Shown: positions 16,610 through 29,833, counted from the first letter of the stretch. The stretch is 38,032 nt of DNA from Azoarcus sp. (GCA_031258965.1 JAIRMC010000001.1:1-38032), one strand, 5' to 3'. Program-made: numbers and translations. The notes: generated by a model not told the origin, from the sequence alone.

Positions 16610-17229
16610 CCGGACGCGCCCTCCGTATCGGCCTCACCGGCGGCATCGGCAGCGGCAAGAGCGCAGCGGCGGCGCGTTTCGCCAGACATGGCGTTACGAT
16701 CATTGATACTGACGCCATCGCCCATGAACTGACCGTCCCGGACGGCGCTGCGCTACCCGCCTTGCGCGCCGCTTTTGGCAGCGCGGTCATTGCCGGAGAC
16801 GGCGGACTCGACCGCGCCCGGATGCGCGCACTCGTCTTTGCCGACCCCGCCGAGCGCGTCCGCCTCGAAGCCATCTTGCATCCGATGATCGCTGCCGAAG
16901 GCCTGCGCCGCTGTGCCGCCGACACTCATCCTTACGTGATCGTCGATGTTCCCCTGCTGACCGAAACTGGACACTGGCGCGCCTGCTGTGACCGCGTCTG
17001 CGTGGTCGATTGCCCCCGCGAAACGCAGATTGCCAGGGTCGCGGAACGCAATGGCTATTTGCGCGCCGAAATCGAAGCCATCGTCGCCGCCCAGGCAAGC
17101 CGTGAGGCAAGATTCGCCATCGCCGACGACATCATCGACAATAGCGGCCCGCTCGACGCTCTCCACGCCCAGATCGACGCCCTCCACGAACGCTACAGCG
17201 CCCTCGCCAAGGCGGCCATGTCATGTTAG
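16597..17229 (+). CDS. coaE: Dephospho-CoA kinase
   Basis: CoaE phosphorylates the 3'-hydroxyl of dephospho-CoA, the last CoA step. The 210-residue P-loop kinase has Walker A GGIGSGKS (15-22), DTDAIAHEL (the CoA-binding acidic motif), LEAILHPMI and VIVDVPLLTETG. CVVDCPRETQIARVAERNG is the lid region. Two starts are possible: ATG 16597 (used here) or ATG 16606, which gives a 4-base ATGA overlap with the SPOR stop and begins MTGRALRIGL. Neither has a strong ribosome site, so coupling to the upstream gene is likely. Length is normal (about 200-206). Confidence 0.95.
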   Translation: MLAMTGRALRIGLTGGIGSGKSAAAARFARHGVTIIDTDAIAHELTVPDGAALPALRAAFGSAVIAGDGGLDRARMRALVFADPAERVRLEAILHPMIAAEGLRRCAADTHPYVIVDVPLLTETGHWRACCDRVCVVDCPRETQIARVAERNGYLRAEIEAIVAAQASREARFAIADDIIDNSGPLDALHAQIDALHERYSALAKAAMSC

Positions 17230-17235
17230 ATGGGT

Positions 17236-17260
17236 GTGCGGTTTGTCCGCATTCTTCCTT
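17236..17260 (+). terminator. Weak hairpin after coaE
   Basis: TGCGG-TTTGT-CCGCA (17237-17251) is followed by TTCTTCCTT. A five-base-pair stem is marginal for an intrinsic terminator, but the position 7 bases after the coaE stop fits. Confidence 0.25.
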
Positions 17261-17340
17261 GATCGCCAGAGTAGTCGTCAATATCATGCCCCCTGCGGCG
17301 CAGGCCGGAAAGGCCCCCGCAAAAAACAAGTAAAAAGATA

Positions 17341-17370
17341 TTTACATTGCGGGCGATATTTCGCTAAGAT
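17341..17370 (+). promoter_or_regulatory. Possible promoter immediately upstream of the NlpC/P60 gene
   Basis: TTTACA (17341-17346) and TAAGAT (17365-17370) with an 18-base spacer. The predicted start of transcription would fall on or next to the GTG at 17377, implying a leaderless message. No ribosome site is visible, which agrees, but other promoters upstream are possible. Confidence 0.35.
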
Positions 17371-17376
17371 GTAACT

Positions 17377-18258
17377 GTGCGTTACCGTCTCTTTCCCCTT
17401 CTGCTGGGCTTGTTATTATCCGCCCCCATAAGTGCGAACGCTGCGGAGTCTACGACTCTGGGCAACTTGGCACAAGCTACGGCTGCACGTTCTCAAGGCA
17501 ACAACCGGGGTTCTGTGACAGTGGCCCGTGCCGCGCGCAGTGGCCCGGTGCTGGGTCTTGCGGTCGTTGCCGCGCTGAGCGCCACCCGCGCCGCCCGCAA
17601 TCCGGTTCCTGTATTTACGCCTGGCGAGCTTTCCACACATACGCCAGTGGCGGTCGTTGCTGCCGCCAATACCTTGCTGAACACGGCAAAAACAACCTCG
17701 GTCGGCGCGTCCTTGCTCCCCGTGGTAACACCCACCTACGCTGCGGCGGTTACTTCCGCATCCAAGGCGGGACTCGGGCTATCGACAGCGGTACGGCACG
17801 CGCCGGGAGCGTCCGCCGTGCAAAGGCTGCTTGGCGAAGGGCTGATGTATATTGGCGTTCCCTATCGCTGGGGTGGCGTCTCCCCGATTACCGGGATGGA
17901 TTGCAGCGGCCTCGTTCAACTGGTTTTCCGCAATGCCGTGGGAGTCAACCTGCCGCGTACCGCAATCGAACAGGCCACGCAGGGCAATCGCGTCAGCCTG
18001 CGTGATCTCAAGCCGGGCGATCTGGTGTTCTTCAACACTATTGGACGCAACATCTCCCATGTCGGCATCTATGTGGGAAATGGCAAATTCCTGAACTCGC
18101 CCACCACGGGCAAGTTTGTGCGTATCGACAAACTCTATTCCCGCTTCTGGGGCACACGCTACGTCACAGCCCGCCGCATCATCGACGACGCCAAGCAAAG
18201 CCCGTCCCCCCGGCTCGTTGCCAATAGCGAAGCGGTTTCGCCTTCGCTGCCGAACTGA
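17377..18258 (+). CDS. Secreted NlpC/P60 peptidoglycan endopeptidase
   Basis: This 293-residue protein has a GTG start and a signal peptide (RYRLFPLLLGLLLSAPISANA, residues 2-22). A linker of about 120 residues follows, rich in Ala, Val and Thr and with no domain I recognise. The C-terminal NlpC/P60 cysteine peptidase shows YIGVPYRWGG, MDCSGLVQLVF with nucleophile Cys176, LPRTAIEQATQG, LKPGDLVFFNT and ISHVGIYVGNGKF with His228. The family cleaves D-gamma-glutamyl-meso-diaminopimelate bonds in wall peptides in the periplasm. The start must be this GTG, since TAA lies 4 codons upstream in frame and the signal peptide begins here. A terminator-like hairpin follows at 18284. Confidence 0.92.
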   Translation: MRYRLFPLLLGLLLSAPISANAAESTTLGNLAQATAARSQGNNRGSVTVARAARSGPVLGLAVVAALSATRAARNPVPVFTPGELSTHTPVAVVAAANTLLNTAKTTSVGASLLPVVTPTYAAAVTSASKAGLGLSTAVRHAPGASAVQRLLGEGLMYIGVPYRWGGVSPITGMDCSGLVQLVFRNAVGVNLPRTAIEQATQGNRVSLRDLKPGDLVFFNTIGRNISHVGIYVGNGKFLNSPTTGKFVRIDKLYSRFWGTRYVTARRIIDDAKQSPSPRLVANSEAVSPSLPN

Positions 18259-18283
18259 CCGACCCGCTCTCGAACAAGGCCGC

Positions 18284-18312
18284 TCACCGGCGACGGTGAC
18301 GCTGTGTTTTTT
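18284..18312 (+). terminator. Intrinsic terminator after the NlpC/P60 gene
   Basis: TCACCG-GCGA-CGGTGA (18284-18299), extendable by GC/GC with one bulge, is followed by CGCTGTG and T6 (18307-18312). It overlaps the 3' end of the convergent DUF2325 gene, so it is embedded in coding sequence. Confidence 0.5.
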
Positions 18313-18673
18313 CCGTACACGCCTTGCAGGCATCGCACTTTTCGCGGCTTGCGCGCTGGCCAAGCGCCTGCTGCAACGCGCACACCGAACGGCGACAGCA
18401 TACGAAGCTCACTCCCGCGCGGCTGGCTGCGTCACGAAAGCTCTGCATGACGTTGTGGCTTAGAAAATCGGTAAACAGGATGACGATCCCTACTCCGGCT
18501 GGCAACGACGCCACACTGCGGCGCTGGTGACTGCTGTCCCGGCCACTGACGTGCGCTGCGATTCGTATACCAAACTGACGAAGGACTTCCGGGATGTTGC
18601 CGAGACGATCAGCGCCAACGATGAGCGCGTCCATTGTAGCGGGCGTGATGGCGACGGTAGCGGTAGTGGTCAT
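18284..18673 (-). CDS. DUF2325 family protein, cysteine-rich C-terminus
   Basis: 129 residues from the ATG at 18673, chosen for AAGGA about 7 bases upstream; a TTG at 18688 would add five residues. The DUF2325 fold is recognisable: ALIVGADRLGNIPEVLRQFG, HVSGRDSSHQRR, GVGIVILFTDFLSHNVMQSF and VSFVCCRRSVCALQQAL. Six cysteines lie in the last ~40 residues, including a CC pair and CDACKAC, which could bind metal or an Fe-S cluster or form disulfides. Function is unknown. A Fur-like site lies about 57 bases upstream, pointing to iron control. It converges on the NlpC gene, with 3' ends meeting over the terminator. It is monocistronic here. Confidence 0.75.
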   Translation of the reverse strand: MTTTATVAITPATMDALIVGADRLGNIPEVLRQFGIRIAAHVSGRDSSHQRRSVASLPAGVGIVILFTDFLSHNVMQSFRDAASRAGVSFVCCRRSVCALQQALGQRASREKCDACKACTEKTQRHRRR

Positions 18674-18729
18674 GGGTATTTCCTTCAATGAGAACTTTTC
18701 TCAAATTATGGACATAAACCTGCCATTTT

Positions 18730-18748
18730 GCAAATGATAATTTTTTAC
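18730..18748 (-). promoter_or_regulatory. Fur-box-like operator upstream of the DUF2325 gene
   Basis: The 19 bases match the Fur consensus at 13 of 19 positions by hand, with AATGATAAT intact. The site is in the AT-rich gap (18690-18831) that separates this gene from the divergent aat. The same AATGATAA core occurs upstream of feoB. Confidence 0.5.
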
Positions 18749-18750
18749 AT

Positions 18751-18780
18751 TTTTAGATCACATTCTTTTAGATCACATTC
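18751..18780 (+). repeat. Perfect 15-base tandem duplication
   Basis: TTTTAGATCACATTC occurs twice head to tail (18751-18765 and 18766-18780), next to the Fur-like site. It could be a slippage duplication or two sites for a regulator binding at 1.5-turn spacing. Confidence 0.9.
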
Positions 18781-18831
18781 CCTGCCTGCCATGCGATTCA
18801 TCCCTGCCTCAGCCCGTTACAATCCCGCAGC

Positions 18832-19566
18832 ATGGCCCCGAAAATAATCCCTTGGCTCGGCACAATCGCCGACTTTCCCGCCATCGATCCGGCCCTTGGC
18901 ACGCCCGAAGGCCTCGTCGCCGCAGGCGGCAAACTCTCTCCCGAATGGCTGCTTGCCGCCTACCAGTGCGGCATCTTCCCGTGGTTCAACGAGGGCGATC
19001 CCATTTTGTGGTGGAGTCCGAACCCGCGCCTTGTGCTTTTCCCGCCAGAAATCCGCATTCGTCGCTCATTGCGCAGGGCGCTGCGGCAACAACGCTTTGA
19101 AGTTCGCGTCGATACCGATTTTCCCGCCGTGATCGCCGCCTGCGCCGCGCCACGCAAGTCCGGTGACGGCACATGGATCGTCCCGAGCATGCAAACCGCC
19201 TATATTGAAATGCACGAACTCGGTTACGCTCACAGTATCGAATGCTGGCGTGACGGGCAATTGGCGGGCGGGCTTTATGGTATGGCGCTTGGACGTGTTT
19301 TTTTCGGCGAATCAATGTTCTCGCACGAAACCGACGCGTCCAAGGTTGCCCTCGTCCACCTGGCGAATCTGCTCGAAACAAAAGGCTTTGCCATGATCGA
19401 CTGTCAGATGACAACTTCTCACCTTCTCTCGATGGGCGCGCGTGAAATCGCTCGCAGCCAATTTCTTGCCCTGCTCGAACAATGGGCGCCCAAAGGAGAT
19501 GAGCCACCCCGGCGCTGGTATTCCGGGCAAGCACGACCCGCCAGCCAGGGAACCCATGCGCCATAG
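18832..19566 (+). CDS. aat: Leucyl/phenylalanyl-tRNA--protein transferase
   Basis: Aat adds Leu or Phe to N-terminal Lys/Arg of proteins, marking them for ClpAP through ClpS (N-degron pathway). The 244-residue protein has the family blocks in order: [86 protein letters not shown] and [20 protein letters not shown]. Length is normal (about 230-245). There is no ribosome site before the ATG; TACAAT at 18818-18823 could be a -10 only 9 bases upstream. Its end overlaps bpt by 11 bases, so the two transferases are co-expressed. Confidence 0.96.
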   Translation: MAPKIIPWLGTIADFPAIDPALGTPEGLVAAGGKLSPEWLLAAYQCGIFPWFNEGDPILWWSPNPRLVLFPPEIRIRRSLRRALRQQRFEVRVDTDFPAVIAACAAPRKSGDGTWIVPSMQTAYIEMHELGYAHSIECWRDGQLAGGLYGMALGRVFFGESMFSHETDASKVALVHLANLLETKGFAMIDCQMTTSHLLSMGAREIARSQFLALLEQWAPKGDEPPRRWYSGQARPASQGTHAP

Positions 19567-20323
19567 CGACGATTTCACCCCGATCCATTTCTATGCTACC
19601 GCGCCTTGTACGTGCTCTTATCTGCCCGAGCGCGCGGCGCGCTCGCAAGTCGCGTTCACCAAAGTCATCGAATCCCCCGGCGAAATTCCGGAGACTGCCC
19701 GCGACGCCGATCTTGCCGCTGCCTATGGCGTACTCGTCCAACACGGTTTCCGGCGTAGCGGCACCTTTGTTTACCGTCCGCACTGCGACGAATGCGATGC
19801 TTGCGTGCCCGTGCGCCTGCCCGTGCAGCGTTTCGTCCCCGACCGCAGCCAACGCCGGGCCATGCAGCGTCACGCTAACCTCAGCGCCCGCGATTATCCG
19901 CCGACCTTCCTGGAAGAACATTTCCTCCTTTATCGGCGCTATCTTCTCAGCCGTCATCCACGGGGCGGAATGGACGACGACAGCCGCGAACAGTATCGCC
20001 AATTCCTGTTGCAAAGCCCGGTCGATACCTTTCTCGTCGAATTCCGAGACGAGAAAACTCTGCGCATGGTCAGCGTCATCGACCGGCTGTCAGACGGGTT
20101 TTCCAGCGTTTATACGTTCTACGATCCCGATTTGCCGCGTGCTTCGCTTGGCACTTACGGCGTACTTTGGCAAATCGAAGCTTGCCGCCAGCTACGGCTG
20201 CCCAATCTTTACCTTGGATACTGGATCGCCGAAAGCCGCAAGATGGCATACAAAATCCGCTTCCGCCCGATAGAAGGCTATCTCGACGGGCAATGGCGCG
20301 AGTTTGAATCCGGTGAGGCGTGA
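19556..20323 (+). CDS. bpt: Aspartate/glutamate leucyltransferase
   Basis: Bpt transfers Leu to N-terminal Asp or Glu, the second bacterial N-degron branch. The 255-residue protein starts [20 protein letters not shown]. It has the ATE N-domain cysteines CTC (18-20) and CDECDAC (about 75-81), which form a metal or Fe-S site in the eukaryotic ATE family. The GNAT-like C domain has [33 protein letters not shown] and the [10 protein letters not shown] motif. I chose the ATG at 19556 (AGGGA about 4 bases upstream) rather than 19442, which lies deep inside aat. The bpt stop is 23 bases from the convergent ppsA end. Confidence 0.95.
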   Translation: MRHSDDFTPIHFYATAPCTCSYLPERAARSQVAFTKVIESPGEIPETARDADLAAAYGVLVQHGFRRSGTFVYRPHCDECDACVPVRLPVQRFVPDRSQRRAMQRHANLSARDYPPTFLEEHFLLYRRYLLSRHPRGGMDDDSREQYRQFLLQSPVDTFLVEFRDEKTLRMVSVIDRLSDGFSSVYTFYDPDLPRASLGTYGVLWQIEACRQLRLPNLYLGYWIAESRKMAYKIRFRPIEGYLDGQWREFESGEA

Positions 20324-20345
20324 ATCCAGGACATGAGCAGGCGCT

Positions 20346-22709
20346 TCACTCTTTCTGCGCGAGTTTGAGCCAGGTCGACACGACTGTGTCGGGATTGAGC
20401 GAGATGGTCTGGATGCCTTCCCGCATCAGCCAAGCGGCAAAATCAGCATGATCGGACGGCCCCTGACCGCAGATGCCGACGTATTTCCCGAGCCGGTTGG
20501 CGGTTTGGATGGCTTGCGACAGCAGTATCTTGACAGCTGGATCGCGCTCGTCGAAGGCGTGGGCGACCAGCCCCGAATCCCGATCCAACCCCAGGGTAAG
20601 CTGGGTCAGGTCGTTGGAACCGATGGAAAAGCCGTCGAAATGCTGGAGGAACTGTTCGGCCAGCAGGGCATTGGACGGAATCTCGCACATCATGATGAGC
20701 TTGAGGTCGTTTTCGCCCCGCCGCAGGCCATGTTCGGCCAGCAAGTTCACCACCCCTTCGGCTTCGGCAAGGTTGCGCACAAAGGGGATCATGATCTGTA
20801 CGTTGGTGAGACCGATCACGCCTCTCACCTTTTTCATCGCCTCGCATTCAAGCTCGAAGCAGTCGCGGAAGCTGGCGGCGATGTAGCGCGATGCGCCACG
20901 AAAACCGAGCATGGGGTTTTCTTCTTCCGGCTCATAGAGCGAACCGCCCAAAAGCTTGCGGTATTCGTTCGATTTGAAATCGGACAGGCGCACGATTACC
21001 GGCTTGGGGTAGAAGGCGGCGGCGATAGTGGCGACGCCCTCGGCAAGCTTGTCGATAAAGAACTGGCGCGGGTCGGCGTAGCCGCATGCGCGCCGGAGAA
21101 TGTCTTCGCGTAGTGAAACCGGCACCTGGTCGATTTCGAGAATCGCCTTAGGGTGGATGCCGATCATGTTGTTGATGACGAATTCCAGCCGCGCCAGTCC
21201 GACCCCGCCGTTGGGAATCTGGGCAAACTCGAAGGCAAGCTCGGGATTGCCCACGTTCATCATGATCTTGACCGGCAATTTGGGCAGATTGCCCATGTTG
21301 GTGGACGTAATCTCGAATGCAAGCTTGCCGCGATAGACGTAGCCGGTGTCGCCCTCGGCGCAGGAAACAGTGGCTTCGTCGCCCTCGGCAAGCAATTCGG
21401 TGGCGTTGCCGCAACCGACGATGGCGGGAATGCCCAGTTCCCGCGCGATGATCGCAGCATGGCAGGTGCGTCCGCCGCGATTGGTGACGATGGCGCTGGC
21501 GCGCTTCATGACCGGCTCCCAGTTCGGGTCGGTCATGTCGGTGACGAGGATGTCACCCTCCTGGACGCGGCTCATCTCGGAGGCATCGGCCACGATCCGC
21601 ACCGTTCCCGCGCCGATCTTCTGGCCGATGGCCCGGCCCCGGATGATGGCATCGCCGTTTTCCTTGAGGCGGAATTTTTCCATCACCAGTCCGGCACTCT
21701 GGCTTTTCACCGTCTCGGGGCGTGCCTGGAGGATGTAAAGCTTGCCGTCCTCGCCGTCCTTGCCCCATTCGATATCCATCGGACGGCCATAATGCCTTTC
21801 GATAATGACGGCATAACGCGCCAGTTCCAGCACATCCTCGTCGGACAACGCGAAACGGGCGCGGTCGGCTTCGGGCACGTCCAGCGTACGCACAGACCGG
21901 CCCGCCTCCCGGGTATCCGCAAAAACCATCTTGATGAGCTTGGAGCCGAGATTGCGTCGCACCACCGCCGGACGGCCCTGCGCGAGCATCGGCTTGTGAA
22001 CGTAGAATTCGTCGGGATTCACGGCGCCTTGCACCACGGTTTCGCCAAGGCCGTAGGAAGCAGTGACGAACACCACGTCCTTGAAACCGGATTCGGTATC
22101 CAGCGAGAACATCACCCCGGAGGCGCCCGTGTCGGAGCGCACCATGCGCTGCACTCCCGCCGAAAGCGCCACTTCGGCATGGGTATAGCCCTTGTGCACA
22201 CGGTATGCGATGGCACGGTCATTGTAGAGCGAGGCGAAAACCTCTTTCATCGCGTGCAGGATATTGTCGTAACCGTGGATATTGAGGAAGGTTTCCTGCT
22301 GCCCGGCGAAAGAAGCGTCTGGCAAGTCTTCGGCGGTGGCGGACGAGCGTACCGCGAAACTGCTCTCGTCCGCGCCAGCGGCGATGCGGTCGTAAGCGGC
22401 CTTGATCTCGGCCTCGAATCCGGGCGGGAACGGCGTATCGACGATCCACTGACGGATTTGCGCGCCGGTGCGGGCGAGCGCCTCGACATCGTCGACATCG
22501 AGCGCATCGAGCGCGGCGTTGATCCGTTGCGACAGCCCCTCATGAGCCAGGAACTCGCGGAACGCCTCTGCCGTGGTGGCAAAGCCGCCCGGCACGCGCA
22601 CGCTCGACGGCAACTGGCTGATCATCTCGCCAAGGGAGGCATTCTTGCCGCCAACCTTGTCGACATCGGACATGCGTAGCTCTGAGAAGGGAATGACGTA
22701 ACGGGGCAT
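20346..22709 (-). CDS. ppsA: Phosphoenolpyruvate synthase (pyruvate, water dikinase)
   Basis: Converts pyruvate plus ATP to PEP, AMP and phosphate for gluconeogenesis. It has 787 residues from the ATG at 22709 (GGAAG just upstream); a longer frame to 22844 adds 45 unlikely residues. Domains in order: the ATP-grasp domain ([32 protein letters not shown]); the swivelling phosphohistidine domain ([20 protein letters not shown], His in the TCHAA motif); and the PEP/pyruvate TIM barrel ([59 protein letters not shown]). Length matches the family (about 790). The divergent ppsR encodes its regulator, across a 153-base gap. Confidence 0.97.
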   Translation of the reverse strand: MPRYVIPFSELRMSDVDKVGGKNASLGEMISQLPSSVRVPGGFATTAEAFREFLAHEGLSQRINAALDALDVDDVEALARTGAQIRQWIVDTPFPPGFEAEIKAAYDRIAAGADESSFAVRSSATAEDLPDASFAGQQETFLNIHGYDNILHAMKEVFASLYNDRAIAYRVHKGYTHAEVALSAGVQRMVRSDTGASGVMFSLDTESGFKDVVFVTASYGLGETVVQGAVNPDEFYVHKPMLAQGRPAVVRRNLGSKLIKMVFADTREAGRSVRTLDVPEADRARFALSDEDVLELARYAVIIERHYGRPMDIEWGKDGEDGKLYILQARPETVKSQSAGLVMEKFRLKENGDAIIRGRAIGQKIGAGTVRIVADASEMSRVQEGDILVTDMTDPNWEPVMKRASAIVTNRGGRTCHAAIIARELGIPAIVGCGNATELLAEGDEATVSCAEGDTGYVYRGKLAFEITSTNMGNLPKLPVKIMMNVGNPELAFEFAQIPNGGVGLARLEFVINNMIGIHPKAILEIDQVPVSLREDILRRACGYADPRQFFIDKLAEGVATIAAAFYPKPVIVRLSDFKSNEYRKLLGGSLYEPEEENPMLGFRGASRYIAASFRDCFELECEAMKKVRGVIGLTNVQIMIPFVRNLAEAEGVVNLLAEHGLRRGENDLKLIMMCEIPSNALLAEQFLQHFDGFSIGSNDLTQLTLGLDRDSGLVAHAFDERDPAVKILLSQAIQTANRLGKYVGICGQGPSDHADFAAWLMREGIQTISLNPDTVVSTWLKLAQKE

Positions 22710-22862
22710 GGCTGGCTTCCGGAATTCGGTCAGAAAAAGCAAAATGTGGATTCTACGGGAAAGGCCACGCGCACGCGCAACAGGGTTTGCCCCAATATTC
22801 GTCATTTTGCCACCCGGTTTTCTCCCGGCCCTTTTCAACCGCAATCAGGTCAAACCGAATCC

Positions 22863-23699
22863 ATGAACGACCTTTCGATCCGCACGGTTTTTTTCGTCTC
22901 CGATGGCACAGGCATTACCGCCGAGACTCTCGGCCACAGCTTGTTGGCACAATTCCCCGATACACGATTTCATCAAGTGCGCATGCCTTTCGTCGACAAC
23001 GTCTCCAAGGCGCGGGATTGCGCCCGCCAGATTCTCGAAACCGCCCGCAATACCGGGCGCCGCCCCATCGTCTTCAGCAGCCTGGTCAATCCGGAAACCG
23101 TCACGGCGCTGCGCGAGGCGCATGGCAGCGCGCTCTTCCTCGACCTTTTCGAGCGTTTCATCGGGCCGCTGGAAAGCGAATTGGGGCAACACTCCACCCA
23201 TACCGTCGGGCGCTTCCATGGCGTTGCCGAAAGCAACGACTACAAAAAACGCATTGAAGCGATCAATTTCGCCATGACGCACGACGATGGCGTCTCCAGC
23301 GCCGCCGATCTCATCAAGGCCGACGTGATCCTCGTCGGCGTTTCGCGTTCCGGCAAAACGCCGACGAGCCTGTACCTGGCCATGCAATTCGGCGTCAAGG
23401 CCGCCAACTACCCGCTGATTCCCGAAGATTTCGAGCGCAACAAACTGCCCGGCGAGTTGCACAGCTATCGCGGCAAACTTTTCGGCCTCACGATCGCCCC
23501 CGAGCGGCTGGCGCAAATCCGCCAGGAACGGCGGCCCAATAGTCATTACGCCAGTATTGAAAATTGCCGCTACGAAATCGAGGCCGCGCAAAAACTGATG
23601 CGCCGCGAAAATATCCGCTGGCTCGATTCGACCGCCAAATCCATCGAGGAAATCTCCGCCACCATCATGCAGACAGTGCGGATTGAAACGGAATTCTGA
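22863..23699 (+). CDS. ppsR: PEP synthase regulatory protein (bifunctional kinase/phosphorylase)
   Basis: PpsR inactivates PEP synthase by ADP-dependent phosphorylation of a threonine next to the catalytic histidine. It reverses this by Pi-dependent dephosphorylation. The 278-residue protein starts [20 protein letters not shown] at ATG 22863. It has the DUF299 P-loop [15 protein letters not shown] near residue 159 and [19 protein letters not shown] near the end. A longer frame from 22746 is rejected because the family begins near the [11 protein letters not shown] motif. Its divergence from ppsA is the standard arrangement. It ends 25 bases before the convergent symporter gene. Confidence 0.96.
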   Translation: MNDLSIRTVFFVSDGTGITAETLGHSLLAQFPDTRFHQVRMPFVDNVSKARDCARQILETARNTGRRPIVFSSLVNPETVTALREAHGSALFLDLFERFIGPLESELGQHSTHTVGRFHGVAESNDYKKRIEAINFAMTHDDGVSSAADLIKADVILVGVSRSGKTPTSLYLAMQFGVKAANYPLIPEDFERNKLPGELHSYRGKLFGLTIAPERLAQIRQERRPNSHYASIENCRYEIEAAQKLMRRENIRWLDSTAKSIEEISATIMQTVRIETEF

Positions 23700-23724
23700 C
23701 CCGCGCCGCCATACCTGCGCAAAC

Positions 23725-25257
23725 TCAATCCGCGTCGATCCGGTTGTCGTGAAGATTGCGATATGAATCCCGGAATAGCGCATCGACCTGCTCGGCATCA
23801 GGCTCCGGCGTTATCAGGCTCACCAGCGGCACAATCACCAACCCCGCTAGCATTGCCAGCGCCCCGGCGTTGATTGGCGAGGCGATGTAATGCCACACCA
23901 TGTTGGAACACACCAGCGCCAGCGCGAAAACAAAACAGGCCCAAACGCTCGCCGTGGTGGTGCGCTTCCAGTAAAGCCCGTAAAGAAAAGGCGCAAGGAA
24001 AGACCCCGCCAGCGCCCCCCAACTGATCGACATGAGTTGTGCGATGAAAGTCACCGACGAGTTGTATTGCACAAGAGCAATGAAGCCTGAAACAAGCACG
24101 AATCCGATGATCAACATCCTGATTGCGATAAGCTGGAGCTTTACGTTCATATCCCGAATGAAATTGCCCTTGAGAAAATCAATCGTCAGGGTAGAACTCG
24201 AAGTCAGCACGAGCGAACTCAGGGTCGACATCGAAGCACTCAGGACAAGCACGACTGTCAGGCCGATGAGCATGTCCGGCATGCTCGCGAGCATGGACGG
24301 TATCACGGAGTCGTAAACTGGCGTACCGGCGGCGGTATGGCTGACCCGATCCGCCACCAATCGCCCGAAACCGCCCAGGAAATAGCTGCCGCCCGCTACG
24401 ACCAGCGCGAACAGCGTCGAAATGATGGCCCCGCGCTTGATCGCGTCGCTGCTTTTGATGGCATAGAACTTCTGCACCATCTGCGGCAATCCCCAGACGC
24501 CGAGCGAGGTGAGGATGAGCACGCCCGCCAAGTTGAAAGGATCCGGCCCGAAAAACGACACGAAAGCACCCTGCATGCCCGCCGTGCCTGGGACATCGTT
24601 GGGCACTTGCGAGAGCGTGATCGCCGCCTGGGTGAAACCGCCGTGGCCGCCCAGCACCGCGACGATGACGGCGACGATGCCGAACAACATGACGCAGCCC
24701 TGTACCAGATCGTTAACAGCAGTCGCCATGTACCCGCCGAGCACCACGTAGATGCAGGTCAGAACCGCCATGGCGACGATGCACCACTCATAGGGCGCGC
24801 CGAACGCCATGTCAAAGAGACGAGAAAGACCGTTATAGACGCTGGCCGTGTAGGGAATGAGAAAAATGAAAATAATCACTGCCGCCGCAATGCGCAGCCA
24901 ACGGCTCGAAAAGCGGGCGCCGAAAAATTCAGGCATGGTCTGCGCCCGCAGATGATGCGTCATCGCCCGCGTGCGCGCCCCCAGCACATACCAGGCAAGC
25001 AGGCTGCCGACGAAAGCATTGCCAAGCCCGATCCACACCGCCGCCATGCCGTATTTCCATCCGAACTGACCGGCGTAGCCAATGAAAACCACCGCCGAAA
25101 AATACGACGTGCCATAGGCGAAAGCGGAAAGCCACGGTCCGACCTTGCGCCCGCCCAACACGAAACCATCAATATCGGTGGCGCTTTTCCGAGTATGGAA
25201 CCCGATATAGACGGTGACGGCAAAAAAGGCCATCATCATGAGAAGCTTGAGGAACAT
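23725..25257 (-). CDS. Sodium:solute symporter (SSS family)
   Basis: A 510-residue inner-membrane secondary transporter with about 13 hydrophobic helices. The family pattern is visible: the N-terminal helix (LLMMMAFFAVTVYIGF); RKSATDIDGFVLGGRKVGPW; FAYGTSYFSAVVFIGYAG (sodium-site region); LRAQTMPEFFGARFSSRWLR; YVVLGGYMATAVNDLVQG; and LGVWGLPQMVQKFYAIKS. It is closest in feel to PutP/proline-type members, but substrate cannot be assigned by eye. I chose the ATG at 25257, since the open frame extends to 25656 without transporter character. No strong ribosome site is visible. It diverges from pyrG across 250 bases. Confidence 0.9.
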   Translation of the reverse strand: MFLKLLMMMAFFAVTVYIGFHTRKSATDIDGFVLGGRKVGPWLSAFAYGTSYFSAVVFIGYAGQFGWKYGMAAVWIGLGNAFVGSLLAWYVLGARTRAMTHHLRAQTMPEFFGARFSSRWLRIAAAVIIFIFLIPYTASVYNGLSRLFDMAFGAPYEWCIVAMAVLTCIYVVLGGYMATAVNDLVQGCVMLFGIVAVIVAVLGGHGGFTQAAITLSQVPNDVPGTAGMQGAFVSFFGPDPFNLAGVLILTSLGVWGLPQMVQKFYAIKSSDAIKRGAIISTLFALVVAGGSYFLGGFGRLVADRVSHTAAGTPVYDSVIPSMLASMPDMLIGLTVVLVLSASMSTLSSLVLTSSSTLTIDFLKGNFIRDMNVKLQLIAIRMLIIGFVLVSGFIALVQYNSSVTFIAQLMSISWGALAGSFLAPFLYGLYWKRTTTASVWACFVFALALVCSNMVWHYIASPINAGALAMLAGLVIVPLVSLITPEPDAEQVDALFRDSYRNLHDNRIDAD

Positions 25258-25264
25258 AGCGTAA

Positions 25265-27145
<1,881 letters not shown>

Positions 27146-27150
27146 CGACG

Positions 27151-29311
<2,161 letters not shown>

Positions 29312-29316
29312 CATAG

Positions 29317-29355
29317 GATGGCGCTGGCGGGGCAGCCCGCCAGCGCCATCTTTTT
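29317..29355 (+). terminator. Strong intrinsic terminator between eno and ftsB
   Basis: A perfect 15-base-pair stem, GATGGCGCTGGCGGG (29317-29331) with CCCGCCAGCGCCATC (29336-29350), loop GCAG, followed by T5 (29351-29355). It lies 5 bases after the eno stop, so most transcripts should end here. ftsB then needs readthrough or its own start. Confidence 0.95.
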
Positions 29356-29370
29356 CCTGAGCAGTTTCGT

Positions 29371-29718
29371 ATGCGCTGGCCCATCGCAATCCTTATCGGA
29401 CTAGTCATTGTTTTGCAGTACCCCTTATGGCTGGGCCGTGGCGGATGGTTGCGCGCCTGGGAACTCAAAAAAGAACTGCAAACGCAGCGCGAGCGCAATC
29501 AGGAACTGGAAAACCGCAATGCCAGCCTCGATGCCGAAGTGGACGACCTCCAGACCGGAGCCGATGCCATCGAAGAGCGGGCGCGTTACGACCTGGGGCT
29601 GGTGCGTCCGGGGGAGATTTTCGTACAGGTGCCGCGCACCACGACTTCGCCCAGGATATTGATACCTGCTCCCACCGCCGAGCCGCCGTTGGTTCCGGAC
29701 GATCCCGGCCTGCGGTGA
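29371..29718 (+). CDS. ftsB: Cell division protein FtsB
   Basis: A bitopic septum protein that forms the FtsQ-FtsB-FtsL complex activating septal wall synthesis. The 115-residue protein has a single N-terminal membrane helix (PIAILIGLVIVLQYPLWLG, about 4-22). A periplasmic coiled coil follows (about 28-70, AWELKKELQTQRERNQELEN), then the conserved ARYDLGLVRPGEIFVQV segment and a proline-rich tail. The tail (APTAEPPLVPDDPGLR) makes it slightly long (E. coli FtsB 103). The eno-ftsB neighbourhood is typical, but a strong terminator stands between them. The ATG has no clear ribosome site, which is unusual. Confidence 0.93.
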   Translation: MRWPIAILIGLVIVLQYPLWLGRGGWLRAWELKKELQTQRERNQELENRNASLDAEVDDLQTGADAIEERARYDLGLVRPGEIFVQVPRTTTSPRILIPAPTAEPPLVPDDPGLR

Positions 29719-29722
29719 CTGC

Positions 29723-29833
29723 GAGCCGCCTCACAATGTTTCCAGGAACGTAAGCAAAGCCTCGCCAGGGTTTTATTTCCGCCAGAAATGGTCAACAATG
29801 ACGTCTATTCCAAACGTCATTCGTGAGGCAGCT
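29723..29833 (+). promoter_or_regulatory. Two mutually exclusive stem-loops over the start of the shikimate-kinase-like gene
   Basis: AATGACGT (29797-29804) pairs with ACGTCATT (29814-29821), loop of nine, enclosing the ATG at 29798. Alternatively 29724-29738 pairs with 29818-29833 over 14 base pairs, with one mismatch and one bulge. Bases 29818-29821 are used in both, so the two structures compete. This could gate translation, but it could also be the trace of a mobile element's inverted ends. Confidence 0.45.

Noticed and set aside
21153-22679. A 508-codon open frame opposite ppsA
   Set aside because: Shadow of ppsA with no recognisable motif or ribosome site.
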